A DNA stretch of 64,000 bases from Marchantia polymorpha subsp. ruderalis (GCA_037833965.1 AP031358.1:18360001-18424000), one strand, 5' to 3'. Shown: positions 36,901 to 49,139, numbered from the stretch's first letter. The notes: generated from the sequence alone by a model not told the origin. Program-made: numbers and translations.

Positions 36901-39007
36901 TGGGATGTCTCATTGCTGTACGTGGAAGCTGGTCCTGCAGGTTCTGAAAAGTGGAATACCCAACTTTTGTGCCGTCGCTCTTGCACTCCACGAACTGGGG
37001 TATGTCTCGTATGCAGTGCGCTTTGACCGTATGTTTGTTGCTCAATGTATGAAAATTGTATGACTTTCGTCCATCAGATAAAGATTACGCTTAATACTTG
37101 GATGGTTGAGTTTGAATCTTTTGGAAAGGAGTCGCTGATCCTTCTTCGCCTTCTCTCATGTGACTGGCTATGACACGTAATGCTGATGAGTACAGTTTCT
37201 CTGATATGAGGTAATGTCTTCCAAATATTTGAATTTTTGAACTTAGGTACAAATCTGTCGGTATACGTCTGGATTCGGGAGACCTTTCTTATTTCTCAGT
37301 ACAGACCCGTAAATTCTTCAAGGTGATTGAGAAAGAGTTCGGAGTTGAAGGGTTCGGAAATTTGATAATAACGGCTAGTAATGATATCAATGAAGACACG
37401 CTTGATGCACTGAATAAACAGGTAATTTTGTATTTAAGGTTCTGTGCATGTTGGATGTGAGTCAGCAGGACCTCTCCTCGAAGAGTTTCAATTACCCTGT
37501 ATGAGCCATGAATCATGCGTTCTTGCCTGAGATATCGTACGAATTATAAAATTATAGGCCAAAAATCATTTCTTCTGTAATTTATTGTTAGTAGGATGTG
37601 AATATAGTGTGAATCATTTGAGTTCTTCATCATAGTGCTCTTCAGACGAAGCACGTCTTTCACTACGTTGGAATTCATATTGGCTTGTCGGGTCCGTCTG
37701 TTTTTTTTTTTGGGGTTTTGTTTATTTGGCTCTTTTAGCTTTCAGTCTAGTTAAACATTAAGTGGAATAAGGGCGCTAGTTCCGACCTAGTTATCGAAAA
37801 CACAATCACCACTCAAAGTTCTCTTTTATGGCAACATCAATAAGAACCTTGTATCAATGCCTATGGCCGCTCTCTTATTCACATGTTGATAAATTTGCTT
37901 CATGTACAGGGACATGAGATAGATGCTTTCGGAATCGGAACCCATTTGATTACTTGTTATCAACAACCAGCTTTAGGTTGCGTGTACAAATTAGTCGAAA
38001 TCAACGGTCAGCCACGTATCAAGCTTTCCGAGGATGTAGCCAAGGTTTGATGAAGCTCTCTCTCTACATCTGATTCTGCTGATCGTTTGTCTTTCCTTCT
38101 CTGCCATAAATGTTGCTTAGTATGTGCCTGGCTCTACGGTGCACATCACTTACTTCGATCCTCGATTTGAGCAGGTTACCATACCATGCAAGAAGCAGTG
38201 CTATCGTCTTTATGGAAAGGGGGGATATGCGTTGGTTGATTTAATGGTCGGAGACGATGAGCCCGTACCAAAGGCAAGTTCTTTTACACCTATTCCAACA
38301 ATACGAGCTTGTAGCAGTGAATCTTTTTGTTTCTTTCTTCTTAACAAAACTTTTTTATTTTACTGCAGGCGGGAGAGCGTATTCTCTGTCGACATCCATT
38401 TAGTGAATCAAAAAGGGCTTATGTGATTCCGCAACGAGTGGAATCTCTTTACAAATGCTACTGGAGTGGAACATCTGGTCTGGATCACTTTTAACCTTAT
38501 AAATCCACTGGTGGTCTTCCTCTGTAAAGATGTCATATTCAGACTTAGTATTGTATGTATTTGATCCCAACGTGAAATATTTTGCCTCTTCAGACCTACG
38601 TGCATTTGAATGAGAATTGCATGGTTGGGTGTTGTTAACCTGTTTCTGGCTTCCTGAGTCGTAAAGTCGTGCAATGCAGGACAACCTAGAGAGCCATTGC
38701 CTCCACTGGAGAAGCTAAGAAGGCACTGTCAGGAAGAGTTGGCTGCACAGCGTACCGATCATATGCGTGGCTTAAATCCCACTCCTTACAAGGTAGATGA
38801 ATTCTCAATGTTCTTAAGCGCGTCTATGCTCAGTTTATCTTTTCAGCGCAGTTGAATGCGTAGAGTATAACGAGCTTCTTTTTAAGCTCTGATATGTTTA
38901 ATGACATTCTAGTGGTGCAAAATTTCCAGGTCAGCGTTAGTGGACAGCTGTACGATTTCATACACTTCTTGTGGCTCAGCGAGGCACCTGTTGGGGAGCT
39001 GCATTGA
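33909..39007 (+). CDS. NAPRT: Nicotinate phosphoribosyltransferase
   Basis: Exons: 33909-34162, 34363-34510, 34672-34791, 34970-35104, 35210-35271, 35630-35705, 36167-36271, 36538-36654, 36941-36999, 37247-37421, 37910-38044, 38175-38273, 38369-38477, 38680-38792, 38930-39007; phases agree, 594 aa. The enzyme makes nicotinate mononucleotide from nicotinate and PRPP (with ATP), the entry step of NAD salvage. Visible signatures: [18 protein letters not shown] (61-78), [27 protein letters not shown] (from 254, with the His pair), RLDSGDL (366-372), [48 protein letters not shown] and the end [18 protein letters not shown]. The first ~54 residues are a weakly conserved leader. ATG 33909 is the first in-frame ATG. 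Two introns, after exons 4 and 12, appear to start with GC. Cytosolic localisation is expected for the family. Confidence 0.95.
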
Positions 39008-41224
39008 TCACATATTCGAGGGTTATCGTATTCTCGACATTGTTACCTAGGAGGCTCGTTGGAAGAGGGATACATGATGGCTAATGCTCTGCAATTTCGT
39101 CGTAGCCCAGAGAGCGATAGATTGTTGGTGACGTGCCTCTGAAGCATGTCAGATTCTGTAAAACGTGATTTTGTAGGTCTTTACGCAGCAAACTATTATG
39201 CTTCTCTCATTTGGTTAATTATTTAGGTTGCTGAGGAGTTTAATACTCTCTCGACGATGATATGGTCTTAGATACGTGGATGTGGAAAGGTAGTTGTAGG
39301 TTTACGTAGGTTGCAACTGTTTTTAACAGGTGTACGGTTGAGGGCGAAGAGTTTCCAAATTTTCTCCGTCCCATTATTCTTCACAGAGCTGTTTCACACT
39401 GCCGAATCTTGTAAGAAAATATGTCACAATCTAATCAGATCGAAGTAAAGATTCCAAGCTTCTAATACAAGCTTCTCCACATGTGGTCAAGGACTTAGGA
39501 ATATCTTTTGGTAAGGTTGCGATATATTCTTGCCAGTAAATTTCAGCACAATTTGTTCAAAGCGTTTCAAGTTTTCTGAATGCAGACGAGTTTTCTCTGT
39601 ATCTCTCCAAATCATGAAGTTTCGATCCTGTTGTGGAATGGATGTTTCCTTCCGACGGCTACTTTTTTGTATCCGTGGCAACTATGACTGATTCTTATGA
39701 CTGAAATTGATTTGAAGATTCACAAGATGTACAGTTTCATGTTATCATCAATATCCAGAAGGCCCCTTACTTAGGAAACTTGGAAAAAGAAATCGAGAAA
39801 CATGATAGCAAGGAGCACGCAATCAAGAAGTGGGGAAGGGCAACTTTGAGAAATATACACTTCATCGTCACCGCTACCCGATGGATGAATCTTCATCGGG
39901 GGCTACCCACGAAGGACGAAGAGTCTGCCATTGTAATAACAATGTAATCAGATGTACAAAAATGTTTCTACGCCACTGAGACCCAAATGATGCTTCATGG
40001 GTTGGCTGAAATGTGATGACTCAACCCACGATGAAAGTATATGTACTGTATTGATAGGGAGACCTAGACAAGGCCCGGGGACTGTGACTTACACTAAAAG
40101 GGTGCTAGCAGATTGGAAGCGAGATGATCCAACGATGTCCCAGTTGATAATATGTAGGGAGGAGGCGGGAAGTGTTAGTAGAGGAATAGAGGGACTATAA
40201 TCAGCTGCATCGTACCATTTCACTCTCGAAAGAATGGAACGGTGCACCATTTGATCCATCTGCCAAGCGCAACGACGTCGTGCTTGTCTCACTCACACGA
40301 TGCCGGACGATGGCATCCACCGACAGACTGTGAAGTGCTGATGCGTGTGCCAGACGTGTTGCGAAATGTTCTCTGCTCACGAGGAGTTCGATGATTCTGA
40401 TATTCCTGATACCAGCCAGAATCATCGATCTCACGATTCGGCTTCCAGATCTCCACCTCTGCACGAATTTGCACATGTCAGCTTGCTTCTCGACGGCGTA
40501 GAATCTTTTGGTTGTCGTGCTTAGTCATGATCTGCTTGCATTTGCAGATCGAGAAGGCTGTCCTCTCTACAGACTGTGACAATTGCCATTCCTACGCCGG
40601 TGGAAGTGGTTTCCATCCTTCAACAATGACGTGTTGGGGGTCACCGCATCACATACACACGATGCTCACCCAGTTCAATTCAGAGCATTCAGTTCATCTC
40701 ATTCATCTCCGAATTCCCCTTCAGCAGTGTATCGATAGATTCGAACCCTCCAACCTTTCCCAACCTTTCAGGCATTCCATTCTGCCTCCGTCTTCTACAC
40801 TTTCACTTTCTTCAGACATTTGGCACACAGGCTCGCTCTCGAGACGACTCTTGGGACGATTCCAGACGATTCACGATCATTTGGATCACTGATTAAATTG
40901 GCCCAATTCTATCCAACACTGAACAAGCTCAACACTTCAAAAGCCTTATTCTGCCTGTGTCTGCCCGGCTGCCTAGAGACACAAATTCTTTTCGCTGCTG
41001 GAGGTTGCGCTTGAGCCGACAACACGAAGCGAACTCAAACCTTCAGCATCACGCGATTTGTAAAACTACACAGCTTCATACTTTGCCCTCACCTGCAAGA
41101 TATCAGCTCCGCTCAAACACATCTGTTGGGCTCTGTATATTGAATGCAAGATTAAAAATTGCTATTTCATTAATCGACGCAAGGTCATAGCAGTACTCAA
41201 AATCAAATGCTGATTTGGTTATTT
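39008..41224. other. Intergenic region between NAPRT and U1, no gene recognised
   Basis: Begins with probable NAPRT 3' UTR. Around 40000-41000 composition is more even and short frames appear on both strands, but none resembles a known family and no splice-consistent model emerged. Confidence 0.5.
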
Positions 41225-41386
41225 GGTGGAGGGCCGCGCGAACGCGAGCCCTCCTCTGCCACAAATTATGACGTGCATTTTCCCCTTGGGGAAATGCTAC
41301 AACTTGCCCGATCGTAGTGCAATGAAGGAGCTCGTCGTAGGTCATCGCCCTTCAGGATCAGCGATAGGCCCCGCCCAGGTAAGTAT
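41225..41386 (-). ncRNA. U1: U1 spliceosomal small nuclear RNA
   Basis: Minus-strand reading starts ATACTTACCTG, the invariant U1 5' end that pairs with 5' splice sites. Stem-loop I carries GATCCTGAAGG (U1-70K-type loop). Stem-loop II has the U1A-type sequence ATTGCACTA. A third stem is TTTCCCC/GGGGAAA. The Sm site is in ATAATTTGTGG. Stem-loop IV is a GC-rich helix closed by CGCGTTCGCG with GGAGGGC/GCCCTCC arms. Length is about 162 nt, as expected. The 5' end is precise; the 3' end is placed at the close of stem IV and may shift by a few bases. All functional elements look intact, so I call it a gene rather than a pseudogene. Confidence 0.93.
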
Positions 41387-41456
41387 GCTTCTTCTTCTTC
41401 GAGTATACAAAATAAACCTCCCCCGGTGCTACCTGCCGCCCTTCGCTTATGGGTCT
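41387..41456 (-). promoter_or_regulatory. snRNA-type promoter of U1 (degenerate USE and TATA)
   Basis: On the minus strand a TATA-like TTTATTTTGTATA occupies about -30 to -18 (41403-41416). GACCCATAAGCG lies at about -58 to -69 (41444-41455), where plant snRNA genes carry the upstream sequence element RTCCCACATCG. The match is partial, so assignment rests on position. Confidence 0.5.
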
Positions 41457-41869
41457 ATCTGAACATTCCTATCAAGCACCCGGAGGGCAGGAACTCAGAG
41501 GCTCCAGGCAAACAACGCAACGCAAAGGACGATCTCTCCTGATGGACTTCAGGCCACACGGACATGAAATCATGAACCGGATCGACACAGCTCGCCTGCG
41601 AGTGATGTCCTTCGATAAGAAGGTGAGAAGGGTTTGTGTACTCACAATTGATAGTAGAGAATTATTTTGAGTCTTACAAGTTTTGGGGGTCATTTGACAT
41701 TATATCCAGTTGTGATCCTACTGGTAACACTACATATTAAAATATTACGGCTCTACTAATTTGCCTTACATAAGTGTTACATAATTTGCCTTACGGAGTT
41801 TTATGGCTGTATTGTTGGTACATCACGCCTCTGGGTGGGTGACCGGTGCCAGGTCTATGTCAAAATTAG

Positions 41870-41909
41870 ACATGTAGATCAAAACATAATTATGTTTTGA
41901 TCTACATGT
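41870..41909. repeat. 40-bp perfect palindrome
   Basis: Centre between 41889 and 41890; each 20-bp half (ACATGTAGATCAAAACATAA) is followed directly by its reverse complement, with no spacer. It overlaps the left edge of the first tRNA-bearing repeat unit. A damaged version of its right half recurs at the start of the second unit (about 42516-42545). Confidence 0.97.
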
Positions 41910-42514
41910 GTTCACTGATGTTCACCTAGGGATTAATTATGGTGTAAATTTGGAATTTTTAGTGCTTTTTTGTGAGAAGCAATAAAACTCATTGTATGTC
42001 TTCGTCGCAAGTAGTAGACTGAATAATGTATTAGCAGCACTGGGTGGAATCATGACGGTGTATCGAAGTATATTTTTCACAGATCTGACGGACGTTCTCG
42101 AGACTTGGAAAAGACTGGAGACCACGCGAGAAATCAGCCTGAAGCAAACCTCTTCTTCTCATTATTGCTCACTATCGGAACTGTATCATCCCCTCAGCAG
42201 TTTCTGCCTTTGGATCTGCCTTTGCATTTACAGTGTATATCAGAAGACAGCATGGTAAAACGATAATCGCTCAATGTCGGCCATTGTTATGGCACCGGTC
42301 ACGGCCACTGTAGCCAAATCAAAGCCAGTCAAAACATCTTTGAGATTGTGAACACTATTTTTATCCGGGAATGAATTTCAAAAAGACGAAACAGGTTTCA
42401 GCGAGGCTCGAACTCGCGGCCTTCTGCGTGTAAAGCAGACGTGATAACCACTACACCATGAAACCAATCGAATTAATGTGGTGTCCAAATTTTTTCGGTT
42501 TTAATCACAAGTTT
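41883..42514. repeat. First unit of a tRNA-Val-bearing tandem duplication
   Basis: A unit of about 630 bp that aligns along its length with 42516-43130. Shared blocks include AGTGCTTTTTTGTGAGAAGC, GGTGGAATCATGACGGTG and CTGTATCATCCCCTCAGCAG, and both units end with a tRNA gene. Open frames of 88 and 96 codons in the two units are similar only because the DNA is duplicated. Confidence 0.9.
42394..42465 (-). tRNA. trnV-UAC: tRNA-Val (anticodon UAC), copy 1
   Basis: 72 nt. Acceptor arms GGTTTCA and TGAAACC pair over 7 bp. D-arm GTGTAGTGGTTATCAC, anticodon stem TCTGC/GCAGA with loop TTTACAC (anticodon TAC), T-arm GCGAG-TTCGAGC-CTCGC. Internal A and B boxes are intact. No intron and no encoded CCA. 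On the minus strand a TTTTT run about 10 nt after the 3' end (42380-42384) is a standard Pol III terminator. Confidence 0.96.
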
Positions 42515-42515
42515 G

Positions 42516-43130
42516 AACATAATTATGTAGTGGTCTACATGTGTTCACTGCATATAGAGTAAGGGAATAATTCTGGTGAGCACTCGGAATGTTAGTGCTT
42601 TTTTGTGAGAAGCAATAAAACTCATTGTATATCTTCGTCCTGGCAGCAATCAGACGCAGGTAGTAGAATGAACATTTCATTAGCACCACTAGGTGGAATC
42701 ATGACGGTGGAACGAAAGACATGTTTCACAGATCTGACGGGCGTTCTCGAGCCTTTAAAAAGATGGGAGACCACGCGAGAGGACAGCCTGAAGCAAACCT
42801 CTGCTTCTCATTATTGTTCACTCTCGGAACTGTATCATCCCCTCAGCAGGTTCTACCTTTGGAATTTTCTCTGGATTTCAGTGTATATCACATGACCGCA
42901 TGGTAAAACGATATTCGTTTATTGTTGGCCATTGTTATGGTTCCGGTCATGGCCAACGTAGCCAAATCAATGCCAGTCAAAGAATTTTTGAGCTTGTGAA
43001 CATAATTGTTGAGAGTGAATTTCAAATGGGAAGCAAAGAGGTTTCAGCGAGGTTCGAACTCGCGGCCTTCTGCGTGTAAAGCAGACGTGATAACCACTAC
43101 ACCATGAAACCGATGCTGCACTTTTTGAAA
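42516..43130. repeat. Second unit of the tRNA-Val-bearing tandem duplication
   Basis: Starts at a damaged half of the palindrome and ends just past the second tRNA gene. Compared with unit 1 it has scattered substitutions and small indels, for example extra bases near 42640-42660. The tRNA itself differs at one T-loop base only. Confidence 0.88.
43040..43111 (-). tRNA. trnV-UAC: tRNA-Val (anticodon UAC), copy 2
   Basis: Same 72-nt fold as copy 1; the only difference is T-loop TTCGAAC instead of TTCGAGC, which is acceptable in a tRNA. Anticodon loop TTTACAC gives UAC. Unlike copy 1, no run of four or more T follows the 3' end within about 25 nt on the minus strand, only TTT. Termination may be weak or further downstream. 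Confidence 0.94.
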
Positions 43131-44210
43131 TAATATATAATTATATCCTAATTAAAATGCCTCTAACTGTAATGTATACCCATCTGGGTCCACTTTCTCT
43201 TTCCTTCTGAAGATTAGAGAAAAACAGGGGGAGCGAGTGATATAGCGGATTCCATCAAACCCAATTGAGATGACTACTACGAAATTATGTTACATGGGGC
43301 TAGGCCGATTATTTTGTCTCAATTGGCTCCTCCATCTATTAACATTCAAAACCAGATGACAATTTAGGGCAGCCATCAATGTATCCGCCCTTGTTCTTAT
43401 CTATAAGCATCAAATAGATAAAAAGTACTCTTGTTATGAATTGGCGTAGGCAGACTTATGTTCACTTATGTTTCATGAAGAGTATATTCCAGTATTCACC
43501 AAATAAAAACATAGGCAGCTGGAATTTGCAAGGGGAGATTTCAGCCCATGGAAGTAGATGTGCTTATGCATACAGTGATTACGATAATGGCCAATGGCTG
43601 GTCGAAGATTCACAATCCTTCGTATGGGGTTTGATATAGCCTTGCACAGAAAAGCCTTGTTCTTAGGGATGCGGATGAATATTGGCTGCAGGCCTTGAAT
43701 GGTGAAGAAATACACTACTAATATTATTATCAGGGGCTGTACAATTCTATAAGTAAAAGAGATGCAACAAACAACTTTGGAATCTCATAGGTTGAAAGTC
43801 GAAAGTTGTACTGAATGTCTCACTTGCAGTCAACTTGGCTACTGATTTTTCAATTCACCAGTCAACTTTGCATATGGAGAAGATACAATTGCATCAGATT
43901 TACGATACTCAATGAGAAAATGAAGCACATCCTAAAATGATTAATATGCAGTAATCTGAGGAGAAGGAATCCGCAATTTTTATAAGCAGATGACATTTGT
44001 AATCATGATGTATGTAGATTGAATTTTGATAATTGTCTGAAACACATCTAGCTTGTTTGGTTTTCATTTTTCTATCATTTCAATGTATATCTGTATCCTT
44101 GCATCATCATCGTTTCACACTTTATCACACAATCAAAATCATACTTTCAATTTTGCGTTATTATCATGATGTAGAAATTTAGTTCTATCTAGAACCTATG
44201 TTGGATTAAT
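43131..44210. other. Spacer after the tRNA duplication, no gene recognised
   Basis: Moderately AT-rich. One 67-codon frame at 43436-43639 has no recognisable family. Nothing else supported. Confidence 0.5.
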
Positions 44211-47200
44211 TCCAGTTAGTGATAACCATGGTTAAGAAAGTTATTGTGGTTAGATTAGCTAAGATATACAACTTATCTCTTCTTGTATAGAAAAGATTAA
44301 GAGACATTCACTACATACAGTTCAGGCATGCACTTAGAGAGTGAGCAAGAAGAGGAGAGCTTGGCTATGGAGTCCGTGGATACACCTATGCTTTGGTGAA
44401 ATTTGTAATCTAGACTATGAAAGATGAACCACATTATCTTGATGTTGTAACTATCATGCGTGGTTATTGATCTTGATGCTCGGGCCTTTCAAAATGATCA
44501 AAACAAATCAAATGACTCAAAATCTAAAACTAAAATTTTATTTAAATCAATTTTATATTTATATATTAGATTTTTTTATAATGAATATTAAGTTTCAAAT
44601 CTTAAATGTTCATTTTCAAGAATAATAAAAAATTTACTTCAAAGTTTTGTTAAAGATTTACATAAAAGTTTTATCAAAATGACTTAATTATTTAAACTCA
44701 ATGTGATATTAATAAAAAAACAAAATATTTAGTATAAGTGAATCATTGACTGTAAAAGTTTTATTTTAAAATTCCTAACTATTTTTAAGTTCACATCAAT
44801 GCTATCATGATTAAGCTCAAAATTAAATAAAATTAAATTTGTAAAAAAATCAATTTTTGGAAATAAAATTTCATTATTAAATCCCATTCTCAACAGAATT
44901 TTTTTCCCTATTTTTTCAAAATTATATCAATATATCAACATATTAAATAATGATTTATATCATCCTTGTGTCAAAATAATTATGATACAACACGATAAAA
45001 ATATTATTGAAAAAATATATATTTAATTTGATTATGAAAGCTCATAGTTTTATTAGCCAAATCTAAATTTTATTTAATTACAAAAATATCAAATAAATAT
45101 AGTGACTAAAGCTAACCGTTTCAAAAAATCATTGAGATGAAGAATTTTTTATCACAAATCTTATCAAAATCTTAGTATTCAACACAATGATGTAGCATAT
45201 GTATATGTATATCACAGCATCCATGTAAAAATTCAGTAGGTTTAATATACACATAAATTTGTAGAGAATGATTTATTGCAATTGATAAAAAATTTTACAT
45301 AAAATAAGATAATGACATAATACTATATAAAAATTCTGTAATATTTTTTTAAATAATTTCAATTTTTTGAAAAATAAATCCAATATTGATTATAGTATAA
45401 CTTTTTCCTCTAAATCTACTCAATATCAATAGTTTATTTTTTAGCTTAAATTTTTTTGAAATGCATTCATGAAACTGCTCATAATTTTTATTATACATAT
45501 CAACATAATTATTTTTCAATATAATATAAAATTACTTATTTCATTGATTGATTTTGTGTTAATTTTGATTAGTAAGTTGTCGTTTAATATTTATCACATG
45601 GATTAAAAAAGATAGTTTTAAGCTTTCATAAGTTATACCAAAATTTATAAAAGCAATTTTGATTAAGTTCACATCATATTCATAAATGTATGTTTCATAT
45701 AGTGAAAGAAATAAAATTAATTATCAAATGAATTTCATGCATATAATAAATGTTTATTGCATAAAGCATATCTTTAAGTTTATAGTCTAGTTTTGAAAAA
45801 TTTATTCTTCTAAATATGAAAAGTCTTCTCCCATATGTTAGGCTTTCCTAGACCTACTTAGAGTTAGATCTAGGGTTTATGTATATATATATTTACTTAT
45901 AGGATTGTTACCTTGTATGTATGTGTAAACCATCTTGGATTGAACACTATGTAGGTTTTGGATAAGAATCTTATTAACCTTGTGAAAGTAACCCTAGATA
46001 GACAAAACATATCTTTCCAGGACATCATAATGTAAGGAAGCTCAGTTTGGACGAATAAGTCTAAGAAGCATGGTTGTCAAGTGAAAAGTTTAAAACGAAG
46101 AATGACTTTAAGCACACTGCCAAACTCCATATAAATAACATTTGGAAGGGTGATCTCAGCCGTTGCAATAAATGCAACAGACTACAGAACTTAGATGAAA
46201 GCTAAAGGAAATTAAGAAGTCAATATCCTACACTAAGTTTGTACAAAGTATTAAAACTGACTTGAGATGTTTTTGTTAGGGCTTTGGTTCTGAATTGCGG
46301 AAAGAAGGCATCATAAAATCACGGTAGGGTCCAAAAAACCCTAATGACCAGAAAGGGTTGTGGCAAAAAAACATCTATTTCCGTTTGAGGTTTGAATGGC
46401 GTGAGATTGATATCGGCGGATGAATGGTTGTCGTCGTCTTGAAGCCCTAGCAAAAAATAATCTGTTGCTATCAAGAAAACTTTACATATGAGAACCTAAA
46501 CCTAATTTCAATTCAAGTTAAATGCTAACAATCTTCTCTTACCGCATGTTGTGACAATAATAAACTTCATAACCTATATAATTATTGACTATAAAGTTTT
46601 AGATCAAACCTAATATAGATAATTCTTTACAATAGAGCTAATTACAACCAAGCCGTAGTAAAAAAAAAATAGAATAAAAACATATAGAGTTAATAAAAGT
46701 TGCTAATAAAATCTAATTGTGCTCCTCATGCAGAACTTACATAGTAATCCAATGTCTTAAAAAAATATCCAAAGTAAAAACTTTGATCAATGCATCTAAA
46801 TTGAAGTGAACTTAAACTAGTTCAATATTTTTATCAAACATTACATCTCTAATAAAGTGATACTTGATATCAATGAGTTCATTCTATTTGCTATCATTTT
46901 ATTTGCAACAATATCTTACACATTTTGACTATCACAATGGAGACAAAAAGTTTCAATTTTAATTTCATCTTTGTGATAAATCTATTTTACCATATAATTT
47001 CTTTTGTTGACTCTGTAGCCATTGAATAAGAGCTTAAAGTAACCATGCAAATGCTATAGTTGCGTACCACGTGCAATACTTCAGTCGAGTTTTCCTAACG
47101 GTGAATATATTCAACAAATGAACCAAAGAGCATTGAAAAAATAAGTAATAAAAGAACATGACAGGTAACTTTTGACTAGAGGTGTTTTAAATCTACCGAG

Positions 47201-47714
47201 ATAACATATCTTGTTCTAATGTTTGGATACTCATTTCACGTGAATGAGGGACACAATAGAGAATTTTCCATAAGTAAGGGTTATCAAATGATATTTTTAT
47301 TAACTTTTCATCTCTTTAAAGTGAATTCAACTTGAATAGAAAATGCATCAAGAGTTTTGGTGTGTGTAGCTTTGTTGATATAGACCTCTAAAAACGCTAA
47401 CTACGCTCTGATCACCTCCTAGTTGCAACTTTAGTAATAAAGTTGTAAACATCTACCATTAATTCTCATTAGTAGAGTTGTAAGATTTAAGCATAAGTTA
47501 GTTGCGTCAATCGTGATGATGGCTCTATACAAAAATGCCTAAGAATCAAAACGCCAAATATTAACAACAACTGAAAAAGCTGAAAAATTGTAGTCAAAAT
47601 CTCTAAAGCAGATAAGATATCGCAAGAATAATGTAATATCTTCATTTTTAATGATTAATATATTTTTTGTAACCATAATTTAGAGATTTGGTTTATGAGA
47701 TGGGAAGTATCATC
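44211..47714 (-). mobile_element. AT-rich block with Ty1/copia remnants
   Basis: Only 46740-47045 can be tied to a copia protein. The rest is AT-rich DNA without frames. A TGTTGGAT start at 44200-44207, the usual opening of a copia LTR, and LTR-like text near 45840-46030 suggest further fragments. Boundaries are not defined. Confidence 0.4.
46740..47045 (-). pseudogene. Ty1/copia RNase H 3'-end relic
   Basis: Minus-strand translation across frames gives MATESTKEIIW (the RNase H segment usually of the form AEYxAAxxxxKEAIW), then LHCDSQNV (xxCDNQSA in copia), then HIDIKYHFIRD and VHFNLDALIKVF, the standard copia RNase H end. Several stops and frameshifts interrupt it. Similar text occurs on the plus strand at 63720-63835. 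Confidence 0.75.
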
Positions 47715-49110
47715 AAATAAATTTGCAAATTAGACTACTCATCCAATAAAAAGTTATTGAATCACAATCTTAAATATTGTAAAATAATAATAATTGAATA
47801 TGCGTTAAGCAGAAAAGAGAGACAAGGATATGAAACAACATGTTTTCGTTTCAACGAGTTTATCAATTGAGCAATGCGCTTTATTTCTTTCATATGACAC
47901 ATAGCACAGAAGTGCAAAAGTGACAATATGACTTGTTTCATTTCAATAAATACATCAAGTACTTGAGTTTACATGTAAGGAGTACACCAGATCTTCATCT
48001 GAAGTCACGAATCACTATTATCTAGCATTTAGCATCAGAATTATTTCTTAAGTCATGTATACCGCACAATTTCCCTTTACTTGCAAGCAACTTCGAAAAA
48101 GGCAACTTCTTCAGATGATTGACGTTGAGCTCAGCAAGTATCATGCTGGTTCTATCAACTTCTATAAAACGCGATAAACAAGCAAAAGTATTCGTAGCAG
48201 GGACGAAATTCGATATCAATTTCATGTTTGAGGTGTACAGAACTCAAAACTCTAGAAACTAGAACTGTGCATGAGCTCACATGCTTGACAGTTGAGCTAG
48301 AAGAAAAATCATATCAGCAATCAAGAACCTCGATTGCGATTCTACTCTGTTCAAAGTTATTCGAGATTATGTTTAGCTTACCTGTTTGTTCTGAACCCAC
48401 AAGTTATGTAGAGTTATATAGACTACTGTACTGTACAGATATTTAAAGAAAAGAGAAAGCACAAGAGGCATTGTCAACCAGGCCTACAGCGCATGTGCCA
48501 CTCAATTGTCTGAATCATCCACTTTCTTGCATAGATTAAAATAGATTCATTGAAGATGAACTTTGAAATGTTCGTTGTCAGGTGACGACATGGAGTGTAT
48601 CATCACACTGATGCAGTCAGTGTATCCTGTTGGCTTGCACAACAAAGTCAAGATCTACTCTGACTTTCCAACACCATTGTCCAATCCCAGAGTAGGGAGG
48701 AGCAGGCTTTTTGAGTTAGAATATTGTAGCTACCTTTATCGCTCACACTTTTCAATGACGGGATCCGACCCAAAACTGTGCAGGTTTTTTCCCCACACTA
48801 CCTATCGAAGGTTATGTCTTCCCGTGATTCTTTATGGAGCTAGATTGGAAGTCTTTAAATTACAATTGTACACTAACATTAAAAAACTTTTGTGCTCATT
48901 TTTTCTTAACTTTGAATGATTGTCTTAGATTATATTGTTCCGAGGGAAGTCATTGAAAAATCATTTCATATCTATATTACTCGTGGTTATCTTCGATTGT
49001 TAAAATTTTTCCAAAAAAGTTTTTTTAACATCTTAATCATTGTAGATCAAAATAATTAAACACAAAACGTTTAGTGAACAAAATGTATATGATGAAATTT
49101 AAGCTAAGAT
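47715..49110 (+). repeat. Upstream repeat copy A
   Basis: First of four same-direction copies. It aligns with copy B from about 47715 to 48840. Its tail (about 49010-49110) also matches 53170-53265. It contains a 31-bp block at 48634-48664 that is identical in all four copies. A 67-codon minus-strand frame (48022-48225) has a partner in copy B. Confidence 0.85.
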
Positions 49111-49139
49111 GTGGTGATGATTCCAGATTAATGTGGTGA

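Noticed and set aside
41223..41670. Protein frames across the U1 region with a perfect donor CAGGTAAGTAT
   Set aside because: The donor-like sequence is the reverse complement of the U1 5' end; the RNA structure explains it fully.
41992..42895. Two similar frames (88 and 96 codons) in the tRNA units
   Set aside because: Similarity follows from the DNA duplication; the frames differ by indels at their starts and resemble no protein.
44200..44470. Possible solo copia LTR beginning TGTTGGAT
   Set aside because: No matching CA-type end, target duplication or primer site could be fixed, so it is only mentioned within the larger copia block.
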